From assembly GCF_000208745.1 (NCBI RefSeq), contig NC_030853.1:24071334-24135333 (forward strand): a stretch of DNA of 64,000 nucleotides. The letters run 5' to 3'. The stretch comes from Theobroma cacao. Taxonomy: Eukaryota; Streptophyta; Magnoliopsida; Malvales; Malvaceae. Made by a program: the position numbers and the translations under genes. How positions within the stretch are numbered: position 1 is the stretch's first letter; each line of letters begins with the position of its first letter. The notes beneath the pieces were generated by a model that worked only from the letters and a program-made list of their open reading frames with translations, was not told where the DNA came from and did no database searches. Below, in pieces: positions 10,833 to 20,724 of the stretch.

Positions 10833-13574
10833 TTTCAGCAATGCCCTCATGGCCTAGTGGAAGAGCTCCACTTTGTCTTGGAACTACCATAAATCTTTCG
10901 CTAACTCCCAATTTGCCTCACTTTTTGACAACCCCTTTCATTTCTTTAAATATTGGTGCTTCGACATATAGCTTTTTTGCCTTGGCACTTGGTTGACCAA
11001 TACTTGTTTCACCTCTTGTTCATATGTTGCTCTAATTCTCACAAATGCCCACTAGAATTACTCATTGCCTAAGATCTTGCTTATCTGTATAGTAAGCCTT
11101 CAACATACTTATGTGAAAAACCGAATGTACCTTTAGCTTGGGCAGCATCTCTAGCTTGTATGTCACTTTTTTGACTCTTCAACACTTGATATAGCCACCA
11201 TCAATGATGTGTCCTAAGAAAGGTACCTTTTGAAGGGTAAAAGTGCATTTTTCCTTCTTCATAAATAACTTATGCTCTCTTAGTGCCTCTATCATTTGTC
11301 TTAGATGATCAAAATGTTCCTTCAATGTCTTGTTGTAGATCACAATGTTGTCCAAATATACAACTATAAATTTATTAAGGAAAGGTTATAATACCTTGTT
11401 CATGAAAGTGCAAAAAATTGCTAAAGTATTAGAAAGTTCGAATGGCATGACTAGGAACTTAAACGATTTATAGCGAGTCATACATGTTGTCTTGGACTCA
11501 TCTTTCTTTGTTATGCGTACTTGGTGGTACCTTAAGCGTAAGTCTAGCTTCGTAAACCATGCCGCTCCCAATTGATCAAACAAGTCCGCAATCAACAGTA
11601 TAAGATACTTGTTTTTCATGGTGAGCTTGTTCAAAGCTCTGTAGTCGATGCATAGCCTTAAAAACCCATCATGCTTGCATTAAAACAACATTGGTGCACA
11701 TATGGGGATTTGGAAAGTTTATTGAATCTAGTATCGATCAACTCTGCAAGTAGATTTCTCAACTCAACCAACTCTGGAGGAGACATTCTATTAGGAACTC
11801 GTGTTGGTGGCTATGTCCCTGGCACTACCTTGATGTGATGATCAATTTTTTTTTAAGAGGTGACCTATTAAGTAAAGTTGTCGGCATCGCGTCCTTTAAC
11901 TGGTCCAACACCTACAACACCTCAATCGGAGCCTCCATAAGAGCCTATGGGGTGTCTTCTAACTTAAGGACAATAACAAATATCTCTTCATTGCGTCGTG
12001 CACCCTTAGTTAGTTGCATGGTTGAAAGTAGTATGGTGTCTAGGTCTTACTAACACCATACCTTGTCCCTAGGTGTCCAACACACAAATGCAATTTGCAA
12101 GGTACAAATAAAGCATTAATCCGATCAAGGAATCTAATACCAATGACACAATCATAATCATCCATAGGGATTATTTGGATGGGTTGTTTACCTTTCTAAG
12201 AATCCAATTGTACCTCGCCTGTTGTTAAACCCATGGTTGGAACATGTTTGGAGTTCACTATCTTGATGAAACCAACCATTTTTGTGGGCTTCAAGCCTAT
12301 CTTCTTGGTAGCACTTTCTGCCACAAATAAGTCTAAAGTCCTATGTCGACAAAAGCCTCCTTCATCTGTCCATTCACCACTATGTCAACGAACATGAGCC
12401 TTTTTTTTTTCGTTCACATCATTTGGCATTAATTGCACCCAACAGCAAGGATCCAAATTTTGTAACCTCTGAATCTTGCTCATCCTCTTCTTGAGCAATG
12501 GCCACTAGCTTGGCTCTTCAACCAATGTGGACTATCGCATAGGAAACATGATCATGGCTTGTGTTCCCCATCTTTGGTTAGTTTAGTCTATCTATCGAAT
12601 GGCTATTTTTCCTTGCCATTACCTTCTTTGGAGTGCTGATGTTGATCTCCACCACCTTTGCCCTTTTTCTTAGGTTTGGAAGAAGAAGGGCTTCGACAAT
12701 TCAACCAATGATCCTGCCATGGTCATGGCCTTTGTGACATTCCATATACTTTTCATTTAGAGCTCCAACTTAACCCATGGTTTAAATCCATGAAAAAAAA
12801 GAAAAGAATACTTCATTTTCACTAAGATCGTTTATTTGAAGCAATAACTTATAGAATTTTTGACATATTCTCTTACCTCACCTTGTTGAGTAAACTTTAT
12901 GAGTGTTGCATACATCTCATTGTCTGTATACTCAAGGTAAAATTGCTTTCGAAACTTCTTTTAGAACTCCTCAAAAGAGCTTATGGTTTTTCCCTTGAGC
13001 TTTTCATCGCACTTACGCCTCCACCATAGCAAGGCAATGTTGGCCAAATACATGATTTTGAAATTGATCTATAGAGCATCCTTTGTGATGCTAATGACCT
13101 TGAAGTATTACTCCAAACTCCAAAGGAAATTGTCCACCTCTTTAGTTTCTCTTTTGCCTTGAAATTTCTTAAGCTTTGGCACCTTCAAATGGGCCTCTAA
13201 TTGAGTGGTTAGTGTACCACCCCCTTGTGGTCACTTCAAGTGCTATGAGCTTCCCTAAGCCTTCATATCTCTTACTGCAATGATTCGACCAATACCTTCA
13301 TCTAGCATCTCGATAGGTGAACATGTCCATCGATTCGCATTACTCCACACGAAGTTCGTCATTTTAGACCTCAACTTTTCCACATTGGCCTCGAACTCAT
13401 CAAGCTTGTTCATGGACTCTTCCACGGCCATCTCCACCATGGATACACGACCTTCAAGAGCGAAAATTATGTCCCTCGACTTTCCTCGTTTGGCTGCACC
13501 TATGGTCTCCCTGACCTCCTAGACTGATGCAAGTTATTCTTTCATCAATGTTGTCTATTTCTTTCTCGAAACTT
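10833..13574 (-). pseudogene. Degenerate gag-pol of Ty3/gypsy element
   Basis: Read on the - strand from high to low coordinates. A coiled-coil gag N-terminus lies near 13255-13540 (EEVRETIGAAK-like, then MVEMAVEESMNKLDEFEANV). The gag C-terminal spacer lies near 12690-12740 (VTKAMTMAGSLVELSK). An aspartic-protease remnant lies near 12320-12400 (FVDIVVNGQMKEAFVDIG), where DTG has become DIG and a stop follows. Reverse transcriptase lies at about 11200-11665 (LCIDYRALNKLTMKNKY, FTKLDLR, then a degenerate YLDDIVIY-type region and KEKCTFTLQKVPFLGHIID). Frames are broken repeatedly. I found no convincing RNase H or integrase, and the interval is too short for a full pol, so the element has been internally deleted. 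It is a dead transposon relic. Confidence 0.85.
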
Positions 13575-13587
13575 GACTTTAATACCA
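13575..13587 (-). other. Primer-binding site of the Ty3/gypsy element (degenerate)
   Basis: On the - strand TGGTATTAAAGTC starts two bases after the 5' LTR. The initiator-Met tRNA complement is TGGTATCAGAGC, so 9 of 12 positions match. Placement and match together identify the 5' end of the element on the - strand. Confidence 0.72.
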
Positions 13588-13589
13588 AT

Positions 13590-14205
13590 TGTCACGTGTC
13601 GAATTTTAGTCAAACCTCGTGCAGTCGTAAACTTTAAAAATGAAAGCTTAAGTAAGTCTAAAAACCTCACACAAAAGCAAAAGCAGAAGAAAGTAAGGAG
13701 AAAAGAGAAAGCTTAGAGAAATGGAATGCTTTATCATTTTTATCATTTCTCTAGTGTGAATACAAATGAATAGTGGAGGATATTTATAAACTAATAGCTC
13801 CTCTAGTTGGTTGGGATTAGGATGCATGAATTGTGGGATTTGAATTTGAAAATGACCTAATCAAATTCAAATCGCATCCTAACTAACTCAAATAAAATTT
13901 GACTAAATTTATTTATATTTGACTCGCATCTACAAGGGTTCCATTCAGAATAAAAACCTTCCAAATGTGGGTTGAACATATAATTGAGCTTGTTGGCCTA
14001 TTGGGTTGTTGAACTACCTAAATTGCTTGGTCGGTCTAGGCTGCCTAGGCAGTCTATACTACTAGCTTGTTAGTTGTCTAGGCTGCTCGGGCTATTGGCC
14101 TGTTAGAATGGTTTGTCAATTGGTCCATCAAGGTTGCCTGGGCTGTCTACTGGCCTACCAAGGTTGTTTGGGCTATCTGTTTACAAACCGAGGCTATCTA
14201 GTGCA
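13590..14205 (-). repeat. 5' LTR of the Ty3/gypsy element, truncated
   Basis: Pairs with the LTR at 10123-10818. Its inner end (CACGTGACA on the - strand) is intact. Its outer end stops near 14205 and lacks the TGTCACAG start and about 80-100 adjacent bases. No target-site duplication can therefore be scored. Confidence 0.8.
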
Positions 14206-15628
14206 AAATAATTAGTAATTTTATAAATTTTTTAAAAGCATTTTTATCCATAAATGTTTTATCTCATTTTGGTTCATGCCAAATAGTTATTATGAAGTAG
14301 GGAGTTGAAATGAATCAAGCAACAAAATAGAGGAGGATGAAATAGTCATTCCAACTAACCCAACATGCCAAAAGGGAAATAATAAGTAAAAGAAAAAGAG
14401 AGTTACACATTAAAATGGAATGCATAATTTTTTGAATTGAGCATGATGAAAGAAATTTTAAAATAAAATTAACTTAAAAAATGGGATCTAAATTCATTTA
14501 TAATGATAAAAAGACATTTATACTGGTATAATTCAATGAACTGATAAGATGAAAAGAATTGTCAATTTATGAACCGAAAATTAGGTTCTTATATTTGTTG
14601 TTTTGTTTCTTTTTTTCCTATATTACTATTATCATTGCTTCTTACGTGCGGGATACGTATTTTGATCTTTTCATTTTGTTTTTCTCTTAAAAAATTTTCT
14701 TCCTTTGTTTTTCTAGTTTTTGACATTGACAATATCTATATTGTTTTGTAGCTCAAAACCAACTCAAATATTTGTTTGCAGACACACAGAAAAAAGAATA
14801 TATTATATTCATATGGTGATTTTTAAATGTTTTTACTTATTAACCAAGTCTGGTACTTGACAATTATGAATGATTAAATCTGTACCCGTATCGTTTCTAT
14901 GGTTTTATTTTTAACAAATTGAAACCTTACCCATTTTTTATGGAAAGCAATTCGGTTGATTTAGTGCAATAGTTTGAGTACATAGTGCTGCTTGAAGTCT
15001 TTAATCTTGAGTAGCAGATCAAGACTTTTTGCAAATTGAAAGCATACCTAATCCCAGACGCCGGTCGTCTGGATCAATTCGAGTTCAATCGTAATCAATT
15101 TGAAAACTTCAACAAGTTAAAAGAAGAAAAATGAAATTGAAATGGTCTTCGTTGAACTGTCACAAGAAATTGACTGAAAATGATGAAACTTGCCATTGCC
15201 CTTGCAACTGTAATGAAAATGAGCAGAAGGATGAGAGTTTCTCAGCGGATCTGCTAGTATAATAACATAGTTAAAGATCAAGAAAAAAATAATTTATGAT
15301 AAAACATTTTCTTTTGTAGTAATTATTTTCCATAGGTATTGGAAGCTCCATCCATGGACTCTAAATTTACAGAATGGAAGTTCTTCCTAATTAAGCAAGT
15401 GATTATTTGTTGCTGCAATTCATGGGATAATGAAGTTGAATTCTCAAGTAGATATTTCAATATGTATGATCAAAGAAATTTCCCACCGCCTTCCGAAAGC
15501 CGACCTGTTGTTTTCATCCTTACTAGTCAAAGTTAAGACTGGTTAGTTTTCACGCCAGCTGGTGGAAACAAGCCTTTACCCGTGTTGACACTCAAAACTC
15601 CTCTTTGCTTTTCTAGCTCTCTCCAAAA
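14206..15628. other. Intergenic region upstream of chitinase 1
   Basis: AT-rich sequence with no recognisable gene. A 43-codon + frame at 15131-15262 contains a cysteine cluster (CHCPCNCNEN) but has no signal peptide and no recognised family. It is discussed under findings. Bases near 15585 contain a W-box-like TTGAC (GTGTTGACACTC) in the presumed chitinase promoter. Confidence 0.5.
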
Positions 15629-15637
15629 CTATAAATA
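15629..15637 (+). promoter_or_regulatory. TATA box of chitinase 1
   Basis: CTATAAATA ends 49 bases before the ATG at 15687, implying a 5' UTR of roughly 25-30 bases. This excludes the in-frame upstream Met at 15582, which lies before the TATA box. Confidence 0.75.
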
Positions 15638-15686
15638 CGTCTCGCTCCCAAGCAAATTTCCACCTCAAATTCAACATCCAGCAAAA

Positions 15687-16740
15687 ATGGTAACCCTCAC
15701 TATGAAGCAAAGCCTTATAGCTATTCTCCTAGCAGGAATTCTTGCTGGAGCCGTGCCTGGAAAGGTCAAGGCTCAGTGTGGTAATACTTGTTCGGCAACT
15801 GAATGTTGCAGTCGATTTGGGTTTTGCGGAACAGGTTCGGATTTCTGCGGCGTGAACTGCCGAGGAGGTCCTTGTGTTAACAATGGTGTTTCAATCGCTG
15901 ACATCGTGACACCTGAATTCTTTAATGGGATATTGAATCAGGCAGCCGCGAGTTGTGTAGGGAGAAACTTTTACTCCAGAGGAGCATTTCTTGATGCTCT
16001 CGATTCTTTTACTCAGTTCGCAAGGACTGGCACAGTTGAGGAGTCTAGGCGTGAGATTGCTGCTTTCTTTGCACATGCTAGCCATGAGACTGGACGTACG
16101 ATCTCTCTTATCCTTTCTCGAACTTAATTAGCGGATGCGTTCTTGCTAGTTGCAATTTCATGTCTGCAATCTTTCTCATTAATTTTCCTCTTGCTTGAAC
16201 AGTAGAATAATTCTACAACTGGTCGATTCTGTGAACTTCAATCTCTTTATTATTCTTGAAGACTTGAAAACAAATTTATACTCCTTAAAGCTAGAAATTA
16301 TTATTAAGAAGCAATGTGCTGTTGTTCTTTCAGGTTTTTGCAGCATAGAAGAGGACGGTGGCGCCTCTAAGGACTACTGCGATGAGACCAGAACAGACTA
16401 TCCATGCAACCCAAACAAAGGTTACTATGGCCGTGGACCACTGCAGCTATCATGGAATTACAATTACGGACCAGCTGGCAATGACATTGGGTTCGATGGG
16501 TTAGGCGCACCAGAAACCGTGGCCAACGACCCTCTTATCTCGTTCAAGGCCGCCGTGTGGTATTGGATGAACAATGTCGCAGGAGTCATGAACCAAGGGT
16601 TCGGGGCAACTATTCGAGCCATTAACGGTGATCTTGAGTGTGATGGTAAAGAGCCCGCTAAAGTTCAGTCTCGGATTAACTTATTCACAGACTATTGCAA
16701 CCAACTTGGCGTTGCTCCCGGCGGTAACCTCAGCTGCTAG
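15687..16740 (+). CDS. Class IV chitinase 1 (hevein domain + GH19), two exons
   Basis: A secreted endochitinase that hydrolyses beta-1,4-GlcNAc chains of fungal walls. Exon 1 is 15687-16095 and exon 2 is 16334-16740, giving 271 aa; the intron is 238 bp, GT-AG. The signal peptide covers about residues 1-29 (cut after GKVKA). A short class IV hevein domain with eight cysteines follows ([12 protein letters not shown] to GGPC). The GH19 catalytic domain starts at [15 protein letters not shown]. Catalytic motif HETG lies at the exon 1 end. YCDE, the substrate-site motif [16 protein letters not shown] and terminal GNLSC lie in exon 2. The split codon C|GT gives HETGR, where the two paralogues give HETGH. 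The start was chosen by the TATA position and its fit to the paralogues. An AATAAA lies about 110 bases past the stop. It is the first of three same-strand paralogues. Confidence 0.93.
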
Positions 16741-17804
16741 AATTCATACTAAACTAGCAGCAGTTTCCCCAATGTTCCAGTCACTTGTACTTTTTTTTTA
16801 ATTTGCTCTGATTCGTCGGTGTACCGCGGGATTAATTTGATGTAACCTTAAAAGGAAATAAATATAATAAAATCAATAATGATTATTTGTATTCTAACGA
16901 TAATTTAATTTTTTGACAATTAATAGCATCATGATTTTGCGAGAAGTTACAAGGACCAGCAAACCAATTAAACGAATCTGTGCTATTGTTACTTTGGTTT
17001 TTGAGGGCCGAATTTGACTGGTCAAAAAGACGATGATTTTCTTCATTGCCAACAACTAGTCCTATCGTGGCACCAATTGCTTGAGTCGAAAAGGGCCAAA
17101 AAAAGGATTAGTTAGAGAAAACGTTGGGATTTAATATTTTTTTTCTTTGTTTACTAGAGTTGACCAGTTTTTTTAAGTGAAACTACAAAGAAATTTAAAA
17201 CATAAAATTCAATTAATTATTTAAATTTGCGATCCATCTCTGGTAAAAGAAACATGACATACTATTTATTCATTTTCATATATACTTTTTTTATTATTAT
17301 TATATCTTATTTTTACCTAATTCCTTTGATTGAGTTTATATATATTTAGTATTTCTTTTTAACTCATGACACAAATTCAACTATTAGCATTATATATTAG
17401 TATAAAATAATATGTGATTTTAAATAAGTTAAAAAGCTGTACAGCAGCGGTCCAACAAGAGAAGTAGTTGTAGACTTTGACAGAGTCAACCAAACATCTC
17501 AAACCCCGAAAGTCATCCTTGCCATAGGCATCAGCCCCCAATCACCGAGAACATCTAGGTAAGAATGGAAACAGAGTCGGTACATGAATATCCATCACAC
17601 TTCCAACAGCCTGCCGTGATGGAATTTAAATGATTCGTACGTAATCATTTCATAATTAGATATATAGTTGATTATTTTTTATATTCAAAATAAAAACGAT
17701 TTAATTTTTTTTTTAAATCCGTTTGTAGAGTTAAAAACCTCCAACATCATGAGATACATGGAATTTACTATATGGCAGATTGGGAGGTGATAAATACAGC
17801 ATAC
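16741..17804. other. Chitinase 1 3' UTR and intergenic sequence
   Basis: AATAAATATAATAAA at about 16857-16871 is a plausible polyadenylation region. The remainder is AT-rich with no supported gene. Confidence 0.55.
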
Positions 17805-17893
17805 CCATAGGAAAACTAACTCTCTTGCTGATCAATTGGCTAAAGAGGGGGTGGAGAGAGTTCGGAACGTGCTGGTGGTTTTTTGATTAATGG
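17805..17893 (+). mobile_element. LINE remnant (RNase H C-terminal fragment)
   Basis: The + frame reads HRKTNSLADQLAKEGVERV before a stop. NSLADQLAKEGV is the characteristic last RNase H motif of plant non-LTR retrotransposons. Only this tail is recognisable. The adjacent solo LTR inserted five bases past this stretch. Confidence 0.65.
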
Positions 17894-19638
17894 ATAACTG
17901 TAGACACCTATTTCAAAAAATCAAAAAATAAATAATAATGAAATATAATAAAAAATAAAAAACAAGAAATAAATTAAAAAAAAAAGAAGAACAGGAAAAG
18001 TATGAGTGTGCTCAGTCCCTTCTTCAGTCCATCATTACAGGATATTAATACCCCTAAAAGGTAGCCGAATTTGGAGAAGAATGGTCACTTCCGGCTACCA
18101 ACTCCCCTTTGTGTCAGAAACATGTGAAATCATGCTAGAAGAGCATGATTTCACCTCTGGATTGTTTAATTTTTTGAACAATTTAGTTCTTAAAAGGGGG
18201 CTTTGAACCGATTTAAAAAAGGGGAGAAAAGCCATTTTTTCAAAAAAAAAAACCAGAGAGAAAATGTTTCCAACAAAAAAGAAACCAACCTTTCAGAAAT
18301 AAAAAACCAGATTTTCAAACTACAAAAAATTCACAAATCAGCTATTAAAAATCCTAAAAACTACCAGCAGTCTACCCTAACCACAATCAACAACAATCAA
18401 AAAAAGAATGCAAAAAAATATATAAAAAAAAGAAGGAAAATGGGAGGAGCAGCGGTGGCTTAGGATTTCGGGTTTGGAGGTGCTTGGGTAAGGGAGATTT
18501 GTCAGTTTTTTTTGGTGCGTTTTGAAGGTTGGGTGACCGGCGTGGAAAATGAGAGAGAGGAAAGGTTTGATTTTGGGTGGTCGACGGCACAAAAGGGAGA
18601 GATCCGAGCTAGATCTACCGATCGAAAGGAGATAAGGTTTCAAGAGAGAGAATAGGGCTAAAGTAACGTCGGTCGGTGAGAGCCAGGGAGTTTGGAGCCG
18701 TTGGTTTGAGAAAGGAACGGTGCTGGCGAAGGAAAGAGTCAAAGAAAGTAACGCCGGCGGTGAGAAGACGCTGGCAAGGGAGAAAGAGGAAGAGAGAAAA
18801 GGAAAGAAAAGAAAAAAGAGAAAGAAGGAAAAGAAAAAGAAAGAGGGAGGGGAAGGAGAGATGCTAGCGGCAGAAAGAGAAGAAGAAAAGCTGCTACCAA
18901 CCACAAAAGAGAAAGAGAGAGAGAGGGAAAATTTTAGAGAGAAGGTAAAGGGGTTTGCGACTAGAGAGAGAAAAAGAGAGCAGAAAATGAGAGGAGAAGA
19001 AAAAAAAATTTAAATACTTAGGTTTATGGTCTTCAAAATGACACCGTTTTAGAGTATCACAGTCCGCCAAACAAGCACCCAAAATGGTGCGTTTTGAGCT
19101 CTGCCTTGTAGACTTAAGTGAGTGGACCTGGTGCAAGCAGATTTGGGCCTTCCGTGGGCATTTGAGCTGGGCCAATCTTAGCCCAAAGAGGTATAACCTT
19201 TGCCTTTTTGCTTGTGGATCTATTTTAATTGATTTTGGGTCTAGCCAATTTTGCCTAATTAAAATGTGATTTTGGTTTAATTTTAGACCATTTTAGGAAA
19301 ATAGGTTAGGTAAATTAGCAAAAATAAAAAAATATAATTATGATCAATATTTATAATTAGATTTGGTTTAAAAAGTCAATAAATAAATAAATAAAAATAA
19401 AATAAAAAAATGATATCTAGCATGAAATTATTAAGTATAAAAATGTAATGTTTGGTTTGGAATCAATACTGATGATAGGATATCCATTCCGAACGTGAGA
19501 AGTCGCAATTTCAAGTGAATTTTCTTAAGTTAAGGATTTCGATTAAGACTCCACCAGTATGATGGGAGGGTCTTAATTCAAAATTCTAATGTTTCTAAAT
19601 TTAAATAAATAAAAATTATATATTCAATCCCCAATTAA

Positions 19639-19642
<4 letters not shown>

Positions 19643-19676
<34 letters not shown>
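19643..19676. repeat. (AT)n microsatellite, with unresolved base nearby
   Basis: An uninterrupted TA run of about 17 units. The only ambiguous base of the window (N) is at 19704, suggesting uncertain assembly or sequencing here. Confidence 0.9.
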
Positions 19677-19679
<3 letters not shown>

Positions 19680-19974
19680 AGTAATAAAGTAAATACTAAT
19701 AGTNATAATAAAAAATAGATAAAATACATATGCATAAATAATAATAACTACGTATAATAAAAAAATATGCAATCTAAAATATAAATAAATAAAGTATATG
19801 ACGAAATAGAAATGGTTATACAAAAATAATAAATAAATGTAGAATATTTGTTCATGATAAATAAGCTCAAAGAAAAGTAGTGAATAAGAAACGAACATTG
19901 AATTTACGAGTACGTCGCGTATCATTGTTGCATTGTTACATGTCATGGCATATAGACATATTTTGTATACAGGC

Positions 19975-20300
19975 ATAGGCCCGATGATGGGACTTTTCGA
20001 GAAAGCTTGCAAAGGCAAGTTTCATCGGTAAACTCCCTAGGTGAAAAGATACTTCCGATCTCCACCAGTACGATGGAGGGTCCGGAGAAATATCTTTAAC
20101 AAAAGATTTCTACCCGTATTAAGATTTGCATTCATGAAAATACTGTTTTTACTTGCAAACGTTTGTCCCGATGATGGGATTTACCTTGTAAATTTACGAA
20201 TGCGAGTTTCTAAGGTATTTCCTTAGGTAAGATAATACTCTCGGATCCTACCAGTATGATGGGCGGATTCGGAAAGTACGTTCAATAAAAGATATTCGTT
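19975..20300. repeat. Degenerate ~187-bp direct repeat within the solo LTR
   Basis: The motif pair CCCGATGATGGGA ... CCACCAGTACGATGGAGGGTC (about 19980-20090) recurs as CCCGATGATGGGA ... CTACCAGTATGATGGGCGGAT (about 20168-20270). The spacing of about 187-188 bases and the shared surrounding sequence indicate an ancient tandem duplication. A further partial copy of the CCACCAGTATGATGGGAGG motif is at about 19550. Confidence 0.7.
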
Positions 20301-20724
20301 TGACAATTTATGTCATGCATTTCACAATTGCATCACGTGCATGTCAAATTTGTAAAACAAATGAAACATTTTAACTTGTTAAAAGAATTAAAGATCAATT
20401 AAATAAATCAGATTAAGGAAGCATAAAAATAAAATTAATAGGTTAGGATCATGTATTATTAAGTGGTACCGTTCGTGAAACGGGCGTCACAGGGGTGTTA
20501 ATCATTCCCTATGCGTAATCGTACTTCCAAACCCAACTCTAAATAAAATACGTAGACTAGTTTATCGTTCTTTCGACAAACTTAAAATCAATTTAGGATT
20601 TCGTCGAATAGAACCAATTTAATAGGTGACCAATCACACCTAACAAAAAAAGATTGGTGACGACTCCTCAAATTAACCACGTTTAGCGGTCGGGCACTCG
20701 GACCCGGCACGTTACGACAATAAC

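Larger units (their letters stand above)
17899..20719. mobile_element. Solo LTR, 2.82 kb, with 5-bp target-site duplication
   Basis: Starts TGTAGACACC and ends GTTACGACA (TG...CA). ATAAC lies immediately before (17894-17898) and after (20720-20724). There is no internal region, gag or pol. A long LTR beginning TGTAGACACC and carrying GATTGGTGACGACTCCT near its end is known to me from plant Ty3/gypsy elements with large LTRs, so this is best read as a solo LTR left by LTR-LTR recombination. Inside are a strongly purine-rich block (about 18770-19010), an AT microsatellite, and a degenerate tandem repeat (19975-20300). The several open frames inside are low-complexity by-products. Confidence 0.82.

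Noticed and set aside
10845..10875. tRNA-like phrase GGCCTAGTGGAAGAGC
   Set aside because: No matching T-arm or acceptor stem at the required spacing. It lies within the gypsy coding remnant.
15582..15686. Upstream in-frame Met extending chitinase 1 by 35 residues
   Set aside because: It lies upstream of the TATA box at 15629 and would place a long polar stretch before the signal peptide.
18377..19013. Several overlapping Ser/Phe-rich and Lys/Glu-rich open frames on both strands
   Set aside because: They lie inside the solo LTR in purine-rich low-complexity sequence. Overlap on both strands and lack of motifs show they are by-products.
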